64,000 nucleotides of DNA from CANGYM01 sp044372405 (GCA_044372405.1 JBILRW010000004.1:7788-71787), one strand, 5' to 3'; counted from the stretch's first letter, positions 26,560 through 36,082 are shown. Numbers and translations are program-made. Notes: generated from the sequence alone by a model not told the origin.

Positions 26560-27270
26560 ATGAAATTTTTCCCCCTTTTTGTTTTGACTTTGATGATGGC
26601 GCTTATACCCTCAGTGGCCCAGGCCAGTGACGATGGTTCCCCCCAGGATATTTTGACGGTTTCTGCCCAGGGGGAAGTGCGCATTCCCGCCAACCTGGCC
26701 ACCGTTTCCCTGGCCATTGAAACCACGGGAAAAACGGCGGAGGCCGCCCAGACCGACGCCGCCCGCAGGGCCAATGCCGTGGTGGCTTTTTTGAAAACAG
26801 AGAACGTGAAGAACCTGCAAACCACGCAGGTGACCCTGAATCCGGAGTATCGTTTTGATCAGGGGAAAAATACCCTGATTGGCTACCGGGCGGTGCAGTC
26901 GTTATCGTTTGAAACCTCAGCGACGGAGGCCGGTCGCCAGATTGATCAGGCCGTTGTTAAGGGGGCGTCCCGTGTGGATTTCCTCACCTTCCGCGCCGAT
27001 GAAGACAGCCGGAAAAAAGCGGAAACTGAGGCCCTGACCCGCGCCGCTGAAAACGCCCGGGCCAAGGGAAAAACGGTGCTTGAGGCCCTGGGATTAACCT
27101 GGCAGCGCATTGCCTTTATCAATGTGAATCCCCTGGAAACCCTGCCCCCCCAGCCCAGAAATTTCCAAATCCGCGCCATGAGTGCCGACGCCGCCCCAGC
27201 CCCCTCCCCCACCTTGGGCGGTCAGGATACAGTGAGCGTCTCGGTTCAAATGGGGATTGTGTATCGGTAA
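26560..27270 (+). CDS. SIMPL-domain (DUF541) periplasmic protein
   Basis: A 236-residue secreted protein with a clear signal peptide (FPLFVLTLMMALIPSVAQA) and a SIMPL/DUF541 domain: ILTVSAQGEVRIPANLATVS at the front, NLQTTQVTLNPEY, and VSVSVQMGIVYR at the end. Members of this family occur in the periplasm of many proteobacteria; their biochemical role is unsettled. It is 20 bp downstream of the DsbD-type gene and probably co-transcribed. Confidence 0.88.
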   Translation: MKFFPLFVLTLMMALIPSVAQASDDGSPQDILTVSAQGEVRIPANLATVSLAIETTGKTAEAAQTDAARRANAVVAFLKTENVKNLQTTQVTLNPEYRFDQGKNTLIGYRAVQSLSFETSATEAGRQIDQAVVKGASRVDFLTFRADEDSRKKAETEALTRAAENARAKGKTVLEALGLTWQRIAFINVNPLETLPPQPRNFQIRAMSADAAPAPSPTLGGQDTVSVSVQMGIVYR

Positions 27271-27332
27271 CCCTGGGAGCGCCGAATCCGGGATGACGAA
27301 AAACATAGGGGCAAGTCTAAAAACCTTGAGCC

Positions 27333-30300
27333 CTAACCCCCCGCCAAAACCAACGCCCGCGCTGTCCGCAGGTCCATTTTTCCTGTGGACAGCAGCGGGA
27401 TGGTGTCGGTTTTCACCATGGCATCGGGGCGGGGCAGCCAGAGATTGGGCAGGCGGCCGGTTTTTTTCAGGGCCTCGTAAAGCGTTTCCGGGGTCAAGGT
27501 CTCACTGACAAACAGGACCCCCAGACGTTCGCCCTTGCTGGCATCGGGCAGGCTGACCACAACGGCCTGATGGTCCCCCAAAACGGCGTGGATTTCTTCC
27601 TCGATTTTCCCATGGGGCACCATTTCGCCGCCCATTTTGCTGAATCGGCTCAGGCGGTCTGTGATGATCAAAAACCCATCGGGGTCCAGTTTTCCAATAT
27701 CGCCCGTGTCATACCAACCGTCCTTCATGACAGAGGCCGTCCTGTCCGGATCATTGTAATAGCCCTGCATTTGGGAGGGACTTTTGATAAAAATCCGGCC
27801 TTCCTGATCGGGGGGCAAGATCGTATCGCTTTCCAGATCCAAAATCCGAACGCTGACGCCTGGGATGGGTTTGCCCACACTGCCCAGGCGGGTTCCTTTG
27901 TGCTGCAGGCCCCCGTGCTGAATATCCGGAACATTTACCGATACGACGGGGCCCAGCTCGGTGGTGCCATAGCCCTCTAAAACATGGGCCTGGGGCAACG
28001 CGGCCGCCAATTTTTCCGCCGTTTCGGCGGTGAGTTTTTCACCGCCCACAATGACCAGTTTCAGGCTGGCCAGCTCGCCTTCTTTGGCGGTGGTTGTGTA
28101 GGTGCGAACAAAGGTGGGGGTGGCCACAATCAGGCCGCATTTTTCTTTGTGAATCGTGCGCACCACGGTTTTGGCATCCAGGGGGTTGGGGTGATACACC
28201 ACGCGCCGCCCCGTAATGGCCGGCAACCACAGGCACGCCGTTAAGCCAAAGGAATGGAAAAACGGCAAAATCCCCATCAGGGTTAATTCGGTTTTCGTTT
28301 CACTTTCTCCCTCCGCCTGTTCCAGCAAAACGCCGATGCTTTCGATGTTGGCGATGATGTTTTGGTGCGACAGGGCAACGGCCTTGGGCGTTCCCGTGCT
28401 GCCGCTGGAAAACAGCAGGACCGCTGTATCGTTTTTATGGCCGCGCACCCACAGAGATTTTAACAAAAACGTGGGAAACAACGCCACTTGCACCAAAGCT
28501 ACGAGTTTTCCGACCTTGGAAAGGGTAGCCGGCATATCCTCAAGAAAAACCATGCGGTCATCGGGGGCGATGTTTGCCTTTTCAATAAAGGTCCTTGAGG
28601 TGATGATGGTGGTGGCGGAGAGGGTTTTTAGGGCCGTGGCCAGGGCCTCCGCCCCCAAAGAAAAGTTTAGATTCACGGCAACCTTGCCCTGCATCACCGC
28701 CGCGATATTCACCAAAGCCCCCCCCACCGTCGCGGGCAGTAAAATGGGAATGTTACCGCCGGAGGTATTTTTTTTCAGCCATAGCCCAATCAGCCGCGCC
28801 CCCACCAGGGCCCGAAAGCCGGTGCATTTTTTTCCCGTGGTATCGGAAAAAATCGTATCCCGAAAATGTCGCCGCATCTGGGTGACAAAACGTCCCCCCA
28901 GGGTGTCCTTATCAGCATAGCGCAGCGGGATGGCATCGGTGCCCAGCTCGGAAACGATATGTTCCAGTTCCCAGGCCTGGGTTTGCGCCGGCACAGCCTG
29001 TCCCACGGAAACCGTGACGGGATAGGGGATTTGTTTGGGCCATTTTTTGAAAAAACGGCGACCGGAAAAGCTGAAAATGCTGCCCCATAACCGCTCCAGA
29101 TGGACCGGCAGGATGTCCACATCCATCCCGTCGACCAATTTTTCAACGCCGCGTTTAAAGGGATAGAGATGACCCGTGCGGCTGAGGACGCCTTCGGGAA
29201 AAATGCAGATAACACCCCCTTCGCGCAGGCGCTCCCGCGCTGTTTCCAGGCCCTGGCGTGTCTCCCCCACGGCCCCACTGCCAAAGGGAATGGCACCGGC
29301 CGCCGTTAAACAAAAACGGGTCAGGGGTTTTTTCCAGAACTTGGCCAAGACCAGAAAATGCACCCGCTTGGGCGCCATCATACTGATCACCAGCCCATCA
29401 ATAAACGTGACGTGATTGGCAATAATCACGGTGGGCCGCGTCAGGGGGGGGAATTTTCCCTTCTCCAGGCCTGGCCCCACCAAGGTGACCCGATAAATGC
29501 CGCGCATGACTGCGTAAAGAAGAGATTCCAGGGCATCCTGCAACAATTTGGGATAGGCCATAACGCCCAGCGCAAGCCCGAACAGCACAATCACCCCACT
29601 GGCGGTAATCATGCCAGAGGCACTGAGGCCCACCTGGGTTCCCAAAAGCCAGAATAAGCCCGAGGCCAGCAAAACCCCCATCATATCAAAAAAATTATTC
29701 ACGGCCATAACCTGGCCCCGCTGATCATCGGGGGATTCCTTTTGCATCAGGGTCACCACCGGCACAATAAACAGCCCGGCCCCCAAACCCGCCAGCGTAA
29801 TCCAAAACGCCGTATCCCAATATCCCGTGGCAAACAATCCGCACGCGATACAGGCCAGTCCCATAATCACCGCGCCCCAGACAATCAGGGTTTTGCGAAT
29901 GCTTTTGCCCAAAATATAACCGGCGGCGATGCTGCCAATTCCAATACCCACCGCCAGAAAGGAAAACAGCGATGCGGCCTTGGCATCACTCAACCCCAAA
30001 TGGGTGGTGCCGAGCAAAATCAGGGACAGATAAATGAGTGCCCCCAGCATCCAATACACCGCGCTGCCGGATAAGGCCCCGATTAAGCTCCGGCGTGTCT
30101 TCACAAGGGGCCACGCATGAACGATTTCCCCAAAGGGGTTGAGATCAAAGGGCTTACTGGGATTAAAAAGGGTCGTTGTGGGGGCAAACAAACACAAAAC
30201 GGTGCCGATCACCGCCAGGGCCGTTAAAATCACCCCAATAATAATGGGGTTATGCTGAAAAACCTGCCACATCACACCGCCGGCCAAAGAGCCCGTGATA

Positions 30301-30764
30301 ATGGCCACAAAGGTGAGCATATTCAGATACCCATTGGCTTTGGGCCAATCCTCGGGCTTCATCCATTCCGGCAAAATCCCGTATTTTGACGGGCTGAAAA
30401 ATGTTGCCTGAACCGCCGTAAAAAACAGCGTCATCATCAGCAAATCCATGCGATGGGGGGCCCATATAAAAATGACCAATGCCGCCCCCATGGCCACAAT
30501 TTCAACGGCTTTGCTGAGTTTTAAGACACGGCTTTTCGGGTATCGATCCGTCAAATACCCCGCGTACCCCGAAAACAACACAAACGGCAAAATGGACAGG
30601 GCGCTGATGACGGATAAATAGGTCTTTTGCTGATTGGGATCCGTGAACATGGCCACAGAGGCCAGGGACAACACCAGCTTAAAGGCATTATCATTAAACG
30701 CCCCCAAAAACTGGGCCGCCAGAAAACACAAAAAACGCGGGTGAAACGGATGGATTTTGATCAT
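27333..30764 (-). CDS. Three-domain MFS / acyltransferase / acyl-ACP synthetase protein
   Basis: The 1143-residue protein joins three parts: an MFS-type lysophospholipid transporter (about residues 1-400), a PlsC-type 1-acyl-glycerophosphate acyltransferase (NHVTFIDG at about 448-455, FPEGVLSRTG later), and an AMP-binding acyl-ACP synthetase (FSSGSTGTPKAVALS near 786, EGYGTTELGP, YDTGDIGKLDPDGFL). In E. coli, LplT and Aas do these jobs as two proteins; the full fusion is known from alphaproteobacteria. It should import and re-acylate lysophospholipids at the inner membrane. The start at 30764 fits the MFS N-terminus. Confidence 0.93.
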   Translation of the reverse strand: MIKIHPFHPRFLCFLAAQFLGAFNDNAFKLVLSLASVAMFTDPNQQKTYLSVISALSILPFVLFSGYAGYLTDRYPKSRVLKLSKAVEIVAMGAALVIFIWAPHRMDLLMMTLFFTAVQATFFSPSKYGILPEWMKPEDWPKANGYLNMLTFVAIITGSLAGGVMWQVFQHNPIIIGVILTALAVIGTVLCLFAPTTTLFNPSKPFDLNPFGEIVHAWPLVKTRRSLIGALSGSAVYWMLGALIYLSLILLGTTHLGLSDAKAASLFSFLAVGIGIGSIAAGYILGKSIRKTLIVWGAVIMGLACIACGLFATGYWDTAFWITLAGLGAGLFIVPVVTLMQKESPDDQRGQVMAVNNFFDMMGVLLASGLFWLLGTQVGLSASGMITASGVIVLFGLALGVMAYPKLLQDALESLLYAVMRGIYRVTLVGPGLEKGKFPPLTRPTVIIANHVTFIDGLVISMMAPKRVHFLVLAKFWKKPLTRFCLTAAGAIPFGSGAVGETRQGLETARERLREGGVICIFPEGVLSRTGHLYPFKRGVEKLVDGMDVDILPVHLERLWGSIFSFSGRRFFKKWPKQIPYPVTVSVGQAVPAQTQAWELEHIVSELGTDAIPLRYADKDTLGGRFVTQMRRHFRDTIFSDTTGKKCTGFRALVGARLIGLWLKKNTSGGNIPILLPATVGGALVNIAAVMQGKVAVNLNFSLGAEALATALKTLSATTIITSRTFIEKANIAPDDRMVFLEDMPATLSKVGKLVALVQVALFPTFLLKSLWVRGHKNDTAVLLFSSGSTGTPKAVALSHQNIIANIESIGVLLEQAEGESETKTELTLMGILPFFHSFGLTACLWLPAITGRRVVYHPNPLDAKTVVRTIHKEKCGLIVATPTFVRTYTTTAKEGELASLKLVIVGGEKLTAETAEKLAAALPQAHVLEGYGTTELGPVVSVNVPDIQHGGLQHKGTRLGSVGKPIPGVSVRILDLESDTILPPDQEGRIFIKSPSQMQGYYNDPDRTASVMKDGWYDTGDIGKLDPDGFLIITDRLSRFSKMGGEMVPHGKIEEEIHAVLGDHQAVVVSLPDASKGERLGVLFVSETLTPETLYEALKKTGRLPNLWLPRPDAMVKTDTIPLLSTGKMDLRTARALVLAGG

Positions 30765-30782
30765 GAAGCGTCCTGAAAACGG

Positions 30783-31394
30783 TTAAGCGCTAAGGCGCAC
30801 AAAGAGAAATTTTGTGTATTCTCTGATGGGGCCCCACCAGGCGTTGGGGTCTTTCCAACGACCCTCTTGAAATAACGGCTCAATCAACAGGGGATGGGGG
30901 GTGATGATGCGATCCGGCAGGGCCTTTTTAAATAAAATCATGGCCCGGGGCAAATGGAGATCATCCGTCACCAAAATCAGATGATTGATTTTCTGGTTAC
31001 GCACCCACGCCGCCGTTTGTTCGGCATTTTGAACCGTATTACGGGCCACACTGTCAAAAATGACACAACAGGCCATTTTGGCCGCCGGAATTTTCCCCCG
31101 TTCAATCAATTCTGTTTTTTTAACATCCGGGTGAACGCCGGAAACATAAAAAAAGCGGGCGTGGCCCTCTTGGAACAACCGCAGCCCCTCATCAATGCGC
31201 CCCTGACGACCGGTTAAAACAACGATGGCATCGGCAGAGGCTGTGGGTAACGTCCGATCCGTGGGCAGGGTTTGCATAAACACAAAAAACCCCAGGGTGT
31301 AGAGCAACACCACGACATTAAAAAGAGAGGAGAGAATAAAAAACATGGCTGCAAAGCGCGTGTGAGAAACTGCTTTTCCAAAAACGAGAGGCAT
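30783..31394 (-). CDS. YdcF-like (DUF218) membrane-anchored protein
   Basis: About 203 residues with an N-terminal membrane segment (FFILSSLFNVVVLLYTLGFF) and a DUF218 domain (SADAIVVLTGRQGRIDEGLR, SRNTV-like VARNTVQNAEQ, ILVTDDLHLPRAMILFKK). ElyC/SanA/YdcF proteins act in envelope physiology; the exact reaction is not known. The start is uncertain (31394, or an internal ATG at 31346). The frame remains open upstream through element A copy 6. It follows the fusion gene on the same strand only 18 bp away and shares its direction. Confidence 0.82.
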   Translation of the reverse strand: MPLVFGKAVSHTRFAAMFFILSSLFNVVVLLYTLGFFVFMQTLPTDRTLPTASADAIVVLTGRQGRIDEGLRLFQEGHARFFYVSGVHPDVKKTELIERGKIPAAKMACCVIFDSVARNTVQNAEQTAAWVRNQKINHLILVTDDLHLPRAMILFKKALPDRIITPHPLLIEPLFQEGRWKDPNAWWGPIREYTKFLFVRLSA

Positions 31395-31445
31395 ACTAGC
31401 ACAGGGGGCCTGCAAAAAGAATGTGAAAGTTTTTGGCAGGTGGGG

Positions 31446-31567
31446 ATCTAAAACCCTCAATTTTTCGTCATTGCGAGCCTCCGTAGGAGGCGTGGCAATC
31501 CAGGATTTCGGGAGCTGTAGCTTTTCTGGATTGCTTCGCTGCGTTCGCAAAGACGGTTTAAGAGTTG
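31446..31567. repeat. Element A, copy 6 (type-2 ends)
   Basis: The core CGTCATTGCGAGCCTCCGT and its complement are flanked by ATCTAAAACC and GGTTTAAGAG. It lies in the divergent gap between the ydcF-like gene and phaC, so it may overlap their promoters. Confidence 0.88.
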
Positions 31568-31670
31568 TCTTAAAAAAAACCTTTAAAAAAACGATGCCTT
31601 CTTAAGGTTTATGGTCTAGAATGCCCCCACAACAGAAACAATGAATGTTTTTTTTAAGGAGACCTACGGC

Positions 31671-33464
31671 ATGACCACTTCTGCCTCTAACGAATCTAAG
31701 AATCCTGATCCCGCGATTCCCTTTGTATCCCCCGCTGCCATGGCGGATGTGATGAAAAGGGCCCAGGAGGTTGCCGCCGATTTTCTGGCGCGTCACGCCG
31801 GCACGCAATCCAATGACATGTCCCATTTGTTGGAGGCCTTTGGGGCCTTTTACGGCAAGATTCTCAGCAATCCATTGTACCTGTATCAATCCCAGATTGA
31901 TTTTTGGAAAAACTATTTTACGCTTTGGCAACGCACCAGCGAGCGCATGCTGGGCGCCGCTGAATCCACCGATCCCGTGGCCGTGCCTGAGGCGGGGGAT
32001 AGACGTTTCTCTGATCCTTTATGGCAAGAAAACGCGGTGTTTGATTTTATTAAACAGACGTATTTGCTCACCTCTCACTGGGTCAATGGCTTGGTGAAAA
32101 ATGTTGAGGGGCTGGATGACAAAACGTCTCAAAAAATTGCCTTTTATACCAAGCAACTGGTGGATGCGGCCTCGCCCACCAACTTTGCCATGACCAACCC
32201 GGCGGTGCTGCGGGAAACCTTGGCGACCGGCGGGGAAAATTTACTGAAGGGGTTTCAAAACCTGCTGGCGGATTTGGAACGCGGTGAGGGTCAACTGGCC
32301 ATTAGCATGACCGATTATAACGCCTTTGAGGTCGGTAAAAATCTGGCCACCACCCCGGGTAAGGTTGTGTTTGAGAGCCCCCTGTTCCAATTGATTCAAT
32401 ACGCCCCCAGCACAAAGACTGTCTTTAAAAACCCGCTGCTCATTATGCCGCCCTGGATCAATAAATTTTATATTTTGGATCTTCAGGCCAAAAATTCCTT
32501 TATCAAATGGGCTGTGGATCAGGGGCATACCGTGTTTATCATGTCCTGGGCCAATCCCGGGCCGGATTTGGTGGATACAACCTTTGAAGATTACATGATG
32601 GCGGGTTATACGGCGTTAAAACAAATTGAAACCCTCACCGGGAACCCGTCTGTTAATGTCATCGGGTACTGTATTGGTGGCACGGCCTTGGCCGCACTGC
32701 TGGCGTGGTTGCAGGCGAAGAAAGAGGAAAAACGCGTGGCCTCCGCGACGTTTTTCACCACACTGATGGATTTTTCAGAGCCTGGCGATTTGGGTGTCTT
32801 TATTGACGAACAGCAAGTTTCCGCTCTGGAAAAGAAAATGGCCGCCAGCGGTGGGTATCTTGAGGGCCGCGATATGGCCACCACCTTTAACCTGCTGCGC
32901 TCCAACGATCTGATTTGGTCCTTTGTGGTCAATAACTATATGATGGGCAAGGATCCCTTCCCCTTTGATCTGCTGTACTGGAATTCTGATTCCACCCGCT
33001 TGCCGGGGAAAATGCACAGCTTTTACCTGCGCACCATGTATATGCAAAACAAGCTGATTGAAAAAAATGGCATCACGCTGGCCGGTGTGCCCATTGATTT
33101 ACGCACCATCAAAACCCCCAGTTATTGGGTGTCCACCCGTGAAGATCACATTGCCCCCTGGCGAGCGACCTATACCACCACGCAGTTGTTTGCGGGGGAA
33201 AAGACCTTTTTGCTAGCAGGTTCCGGTCACATTGCGGGCATTATCAACCCCCCAGAAAAAAACAAATACGGCTATTGGCTGAACAAGGCCCTGCCCCCCC
33301 GTCCCGAAGATTGGCTGAAAAACGCCGTTGAATCCAAGGGATCCTGGTGGCCCCAGTGGCAAAAATGGGCGGCGGAAAAAGGCGGCGAACAGATCCCGGC
33401 CCCCGCTTTACCGGCCAAGGGTGAGCCTGCCCCCGGACGGTATGTTACTGTGCGGTATGGTTGA
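31671..33464 (+). CDS. phaC: Class I poly(3-hydroxyalkanoate) synthase
   Basis: PhaC polymerises 3-hydroxyacyl-CoA into storage polyester on granules. The 597-residue protein has the N-terminal PhaC domain (NPLYLYQSQIDFWKNYFTLW) and the lipase-like box GYCIGG with the catalytic Cys at about residue 334. The catalytic Asp region is WNSDSTRLPG, and the His is in GSGHIAGIINPP. The ATG at 31671 has AAGGAG just upstream. phaA, phaB and phaR are absent, so the monomer pathway is encoded elsewhere. Confidence 0.96.
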   Translation: MTTSASNESKNPDPAIPFVSPAAMADVMKRAQEVAADFLARHAGTQSNDMSHLLEAFGAFYGKILSNPLYLYQSQIDFWKNYFTLWQRTSERMLGAAESTDPVAVPEAGDRRFSDPLWQENAVFDFIKQTYLLTSHWVNGLVKNVEGLDDKTSQKIAFYTKQLVDAASPTNFAMTNPAVLRETLATGGENLLKGFQNLLADLERGEGQLAISMTDYNAFEVGKNLATTPGKVVFESPLFQLIQYAPSTKTVFKNPLLIMPPWINKFYILDLQAKNSFIKWAVDQGHTVFIMSWANPGPDLVDTTFEDYMMAGYTALKQIETLTGNPSVNVIGYCIGGTALAALLAWLQAKKEEKRVASATFFTTLMDFSEPGDLGVFIDEQQVSALEKKMAASGGYLEGRDMATTFNLLRSNDLIWSFVVNNYMMGKDPFPFDLLYWNSDSTRLPGKMHSFYLRTMYMQNKLIEKNGITLAGVPIDLRTIKTPSYWVSTREDHIAPWRATYTTTQLFAGEKTFLLAGSGHIAGIINPPEKNKYGYWLNKALPPRPEDWLKNAVESKGSWWPQWQKWAAEKGGEQIPAPALPAKGEPAPGRYVTVRYG

Positions 33465-33480
33465 GGAAGCAGGCGTTTCT

Positions 33481-34659
33481 CTAACGGATAATGCCTTCTT
33501 GGTTGTGGTTGAGGGCAACACCAAACTCTGGGGCAAACCAGGGGGTTAACCCAAACAACTCCTCGTTTTGCTGTTTTTGTCTTTCCTGATAGTTTCTAAG
33601 ACAGGTTTGTGAGGTTTGGGCCATGCTTTCTAAAATGGCGCGGCGTGTTGTTTCTGGTTGTAATATCTGAAGGCTGCCCCCCTCGGTTGCGGTCACTATG
33701 ACCTTTATTTTGCTATCATCCAGAAAGGCGTTTAGCCCCCGTCCCCCTGGAAGAAGCAGATTAATCGTTCCTGACTCATCCACCGTTAAGGAATCATCGC
33801 CTGCTTGACAGGATCCCCCCAGTTCATTAAGGTTACGAACTGTTGTATTGTAGAGATCTTTATTGCCTGTGGTGATATTGGCAAGAAGCATAATACCACC
33901 AGCAATCCCACAAGCAGTAAAAAAAGCCTGATTGTTTTCTGAAGTAAGTTTAGACCTGATCGCGCTCCTGTCCTGATCATACGCCCCCAGGGGATACGTT
34001 TCACCCATGGTTTGTTTGAGATGCTTCAGTAATAAACCCAGTTTATCATCGGTCTTGGGGTATCTGTCAAATATTCCCCCAACGATATTGCGGGGCCAAA
34101 GCGAAAGCTGTTGGCCTTCAGAGGAAAATGCGTTGTGCCGTATCCTTGAGATAAAGAAATCCCGGAATGGGTGGTTTTCCCCCATAGCCTTTTTCAGGTC
34201 ATCAAAAAATCGTTCTACTTTCGTTCCTTCACCGTTTTTAGGGTATCGTTCTTCTATGAGCTTGGTAAGAGCTATCTGAAAAGTGACTATGTTTTCTTCT
34301 GAAAAAGGCTCGGTCATTTCAGAGATAGAATCATCGTTAAGCAACGTAGAAATAGCCTTCAGAGTATCGTCCCTTTGCCTGCCGGTCAACGCAGGGGAAC
34401 CGATATACAAGCATAGGTTATCCACTTCAAATGCAGAAGAGCCAATATCAGTATGAGCAAAACCAAGACCAAAACTATGGTTGATAGTATGACATGCAAG
34501 CAGATTATTCAGGGCTTCTGCCAAGGCTTCTCTTTGCTCATCAGGAAGGTTACGTATATGGTTGACCAATACATCAGCCTCTTGTGAGCTTCCTACTCTT
34601 TGCCTAATCTCTAAAAATTTGGGAAGCACTGAAAAAATGTCGTTAGGAATGCCCTTCAT
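33481..34659 (-). CDS. Hypothetical protein, 392 residues, lower G+C than neighbours
   Basis: I recognise no family. The protein is mostly hydrophilic and helical, with a Leu/Glu-rich first part (NLPDEQREALAEALNNLLAC), two similar acidic blocks around VERFFDDLKKAMGENHPF and LLLKHLKQTMGETYPLGAYD that look like an internal repeat, and one hydrophobic stretch (FFTACGIAGGIMLLANITTG). There is no signal peptide. Base composition is visibly more A+T-rich than phaC next door, suggesting later acquisition. A palindromic TGTGA-N6-TCACA site lies 60 bp upstream. It converges on phaC with a 16-bp gap. Confidence 0.7.
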   Translation of the reverse strand: MKGIPNDIFSVLPKFLEIRQRVGSSQEADVLVNHIRNLPDEQREALAEALNNLLACHTINHSFGLGFAHTDIGSSAFEVDNLCLYIGSPALTGRQRDDTLKAISTLLNDDSISEMTEPFSEENIVTFQIALTKLIEERYPKNGEGTKVERFFDDLKKAMGENHPFRDFFISRIRHNAFSSEGQQLSLWPRNIVGGIFDRYPKTDDKLGLLLKHLKQTMGETYPLGAYDQDRSAIRSKLTSENNQAFFTACGIAGGIMLLANITTGNKDLYNTTVRNLNELGGSCQAGDDSLTVDESGTINLLLPGGRGLNAFLDDSKIKVIVTATEGGSLQILQPETTRRAILESMAQTSQTCLRNYQERQKQQNEELFGLTPWFAPEFGVALNHNQEGIIR

Positions 34660-34718
34660 AAAAATACCCTGCTAAAAATTAAAGTCTGTTCCCCAACATA
34701 CAAACGTTTCCGGAGGAA

Positions 34719-34740
34719 AGATGTGACGGATGTCACATCT
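34719..34740. promoter_or_regulatory. Perfect palindrome of CRP/FNR type
   Basis: Nine-base arms AGATGTGAC and GTCACATCT flank GGAT, giving TGTGA-N6-TCACA, the consensus for CRP-like regulators. It lies ~60 bp upstream of the hypothetical gene and ~160 bp upstream of tRNA-Ala. The regulator is not in the window. Confidence 0.5.
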
Positions 34741-34859
34741 GGGAGGGATTTTTACGATTTTTTTCTTCCTTTCGGGAGGGGGGATATTGGTTCAGGCGAT
34801 GGGATCGGAAACGGGTCCCAAAGTCAGGCACACCCCGAAAAAATTTCCCAAAGCCCCCC

Positions 34860-34888
34860 TTGCATCCGGGGGACGTTTTTGCTAAAGC
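34860..34888 (+). promoter_or_regulatory. Candidate promoter of tRNA-Ala
   Basis: TTGCAT and TAAAGC are separated by 17 bp and placed 11 bp before the tRNA. Confidence 0.35.
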
Positions 34889-34898
34889 TATGGGCAAT

Positions 34899-34974
34899 GG
34901 GGGTGTAGCTCAGCTGGGAGAGCGCCTGCTTTGCACGCAGGAGGTCATCGGTTCAATCCCGTTCACCTCCACCA
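34899..34974 (+). tRNA. tRNA-Ala (anticodon TGC)
   Basis: A 76-nt cloverleaf with acceptor GGGGGTG/CACCTCC, anticodon arm CCTGC-TTTGCAC-GCAGG, T-arm CGGTTCAATCCCG, and encoded CCA. In most bacteria this tRNA sits in the 16S-23S spacer; here it is alone, followed by a T-run, with the 23S gene 6.5 kb downstream and no 16S in sight. Confidence 0.97.
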
Positions 34975-35077
34975 TATTTTTTTAGGACGCCTGGAAAAAC
35001 CTGAACTTTTCGTCAAAAATTTCCTGACCTTATCACCCTACGAAATGGAAAATCTCTGGTACAAATGCTGATTTTCT

Positions 35078-35136
35078 CGTCATGCTGCGCATCGTCGTAG
35101 CATCCAGGTGGATTCGCCACTGACGTGCGGATGACG
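35078..35136. repeat. Small imperfect palindrome
   Basis: It is bounded by CGTCAT and ATGACG with partly complementary interior arms. The general plan resembles elements A and B but the sequence is different. Confidence 0.45.
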
Positions 35137-35196
35137 ATTAGAAATGAACAGCCCTGGCGCCCCCAATGGAAAACCTTGCAACACGCGGGACCCTTT

Positions 35197-35329
35197 GATA
35201 TACCTGTCGCATCTGAAGAGTATCGCTGGCTGCGCGTTCGCCTTAGCCTTATTTGTGTACATTTCGTACACGGCACTCGGCTGCGGCGATGCTCGCCTAC
35301 CGATACTCTCCATCTGCAATAGGTATAGC
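35197..35329. repeat. Cruciform-type palindromic element
   Basis: The outer arms 35197-35225 and 35301-35329 (GAGTATCG/CGATACTC at the inner ends) are complementary with a few mismatches. The exact centre is a GTGTAC-ATTTC-GTACAC hairpin. With the palindrome at 35078 it fills the gap between tRNA-Ala and the permease gene, which otherwise holds nothing I can call. Confidence 0.6.
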
Positions 35330-35380
35330 CTCAGGCTCTACTGTGACAAAGATCCCTGCACCGTTCATAAAAATCAAAAA

Positions 35381-36082
35381 ATGCCCGACTTTTCCCCCGA
35401 TTTTTTATTCTTTCATGCGCCCGCCTTAATGAAGGGGGCCATGACCACGATACAGTTGGGGGTGTTGTCCTTTGGGCTTAGTTTGATGCTGGGGCTGGTT
35501 TGGGCCATGATCCGCCTGTACGGCGCGCCTGTGTTTGCCAAACCCGCGCGTGCGTTGGCGTTGTTTTTTCGCGGTATGCCGGAACTTTTGATCATCCTGG
35601 TTATTTATTACCTGCATGGTCCTGTTTTGGATTTTGTGACATGGGGACGGGTGGATCAATTATCGCCCTTTACCTCGGGCGTTTTGGCCCTTTCTTTGTG
35701 TTATGGCGCCTATGCCAGTGAGGTGATTCGTTACGCCCTTTTAACCATCCCCATTCACCAGATCGAAGCCGCAGACGCCTTTGCGCTGTCGCCAGAGCGT
35801 CGCTTTATCCGGATTGTTTTGCCCCAGGCAACCTTTCGATCGTTAAAGGGTCTCACCAATCTTTTTTTATCCTTGATGAAGGACACAGCCCTGCTTTCCG
35901 TCATCAGTGTGCCTGAATTGATTCGCATGACCCACCTCAGCATTGCCTCGGCCAAGCATCCGTTTACCTTTTATATGCTGGCGGCGCTTTTATACTTGCT
36001 CATGACGTCCTTTGTCCTGATTGTTATGGGTATTTTGGATCGTGTTTATTTTTACCGCTTTGTGGATGAGGAACGACGTTAA
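35381..36082 (+). CDS. Amino-acid ABC transporter permease (HisM/GlnP type)
   Basis: The 233-residue inner-membrane permease has about five membrane helices and the BPD-transporter loop EAADAFALSPERRFIRIVLPQ (shown from its conserved EAA box), typical of polar amino-acid importers. It starts at 35381 (MPDFSPDFLFF); the upstream in-frame extension crosses the palindromic elements. It overlaps metC by 1 bp, suggesting a role in sulfur amino-acid uptake, but no ATPase or binding protein gene adjoins it. Confidence 0.88.
   Translation: MPDFSPDFLFFHAPALMKGAMTTIQLGVLSFGLSLMLGLVWAMIRLYGAPVFAKPARALALFFRGMPELLIILVIYYLHGPVLDFVTWGRVDQLSPFTSGVLALSLCYGAYASEVIRYALLTIPIHQIEAADAFALSPERRFIRIVLPQATFRSLKGLTNLFLSLMKDTALLSVISVPELIRMTHLSIASAKHPFTFYMLAALLYLLMTSFVLIVMGILDRVYFYRFVDEERR

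Noticed and set aside
34723..34908. Small open frame before tRNA-Ala
   Set aside because: It begins inside the palindrome, runs into the tRNA, and has low-complexity composition without a ribosome site.
35144..35380. N-terminal extension of the ABC permease
   Set aside because: It is read through two palindromic elements and contains no permease-like sequence; ATG 35381 gives the family start.
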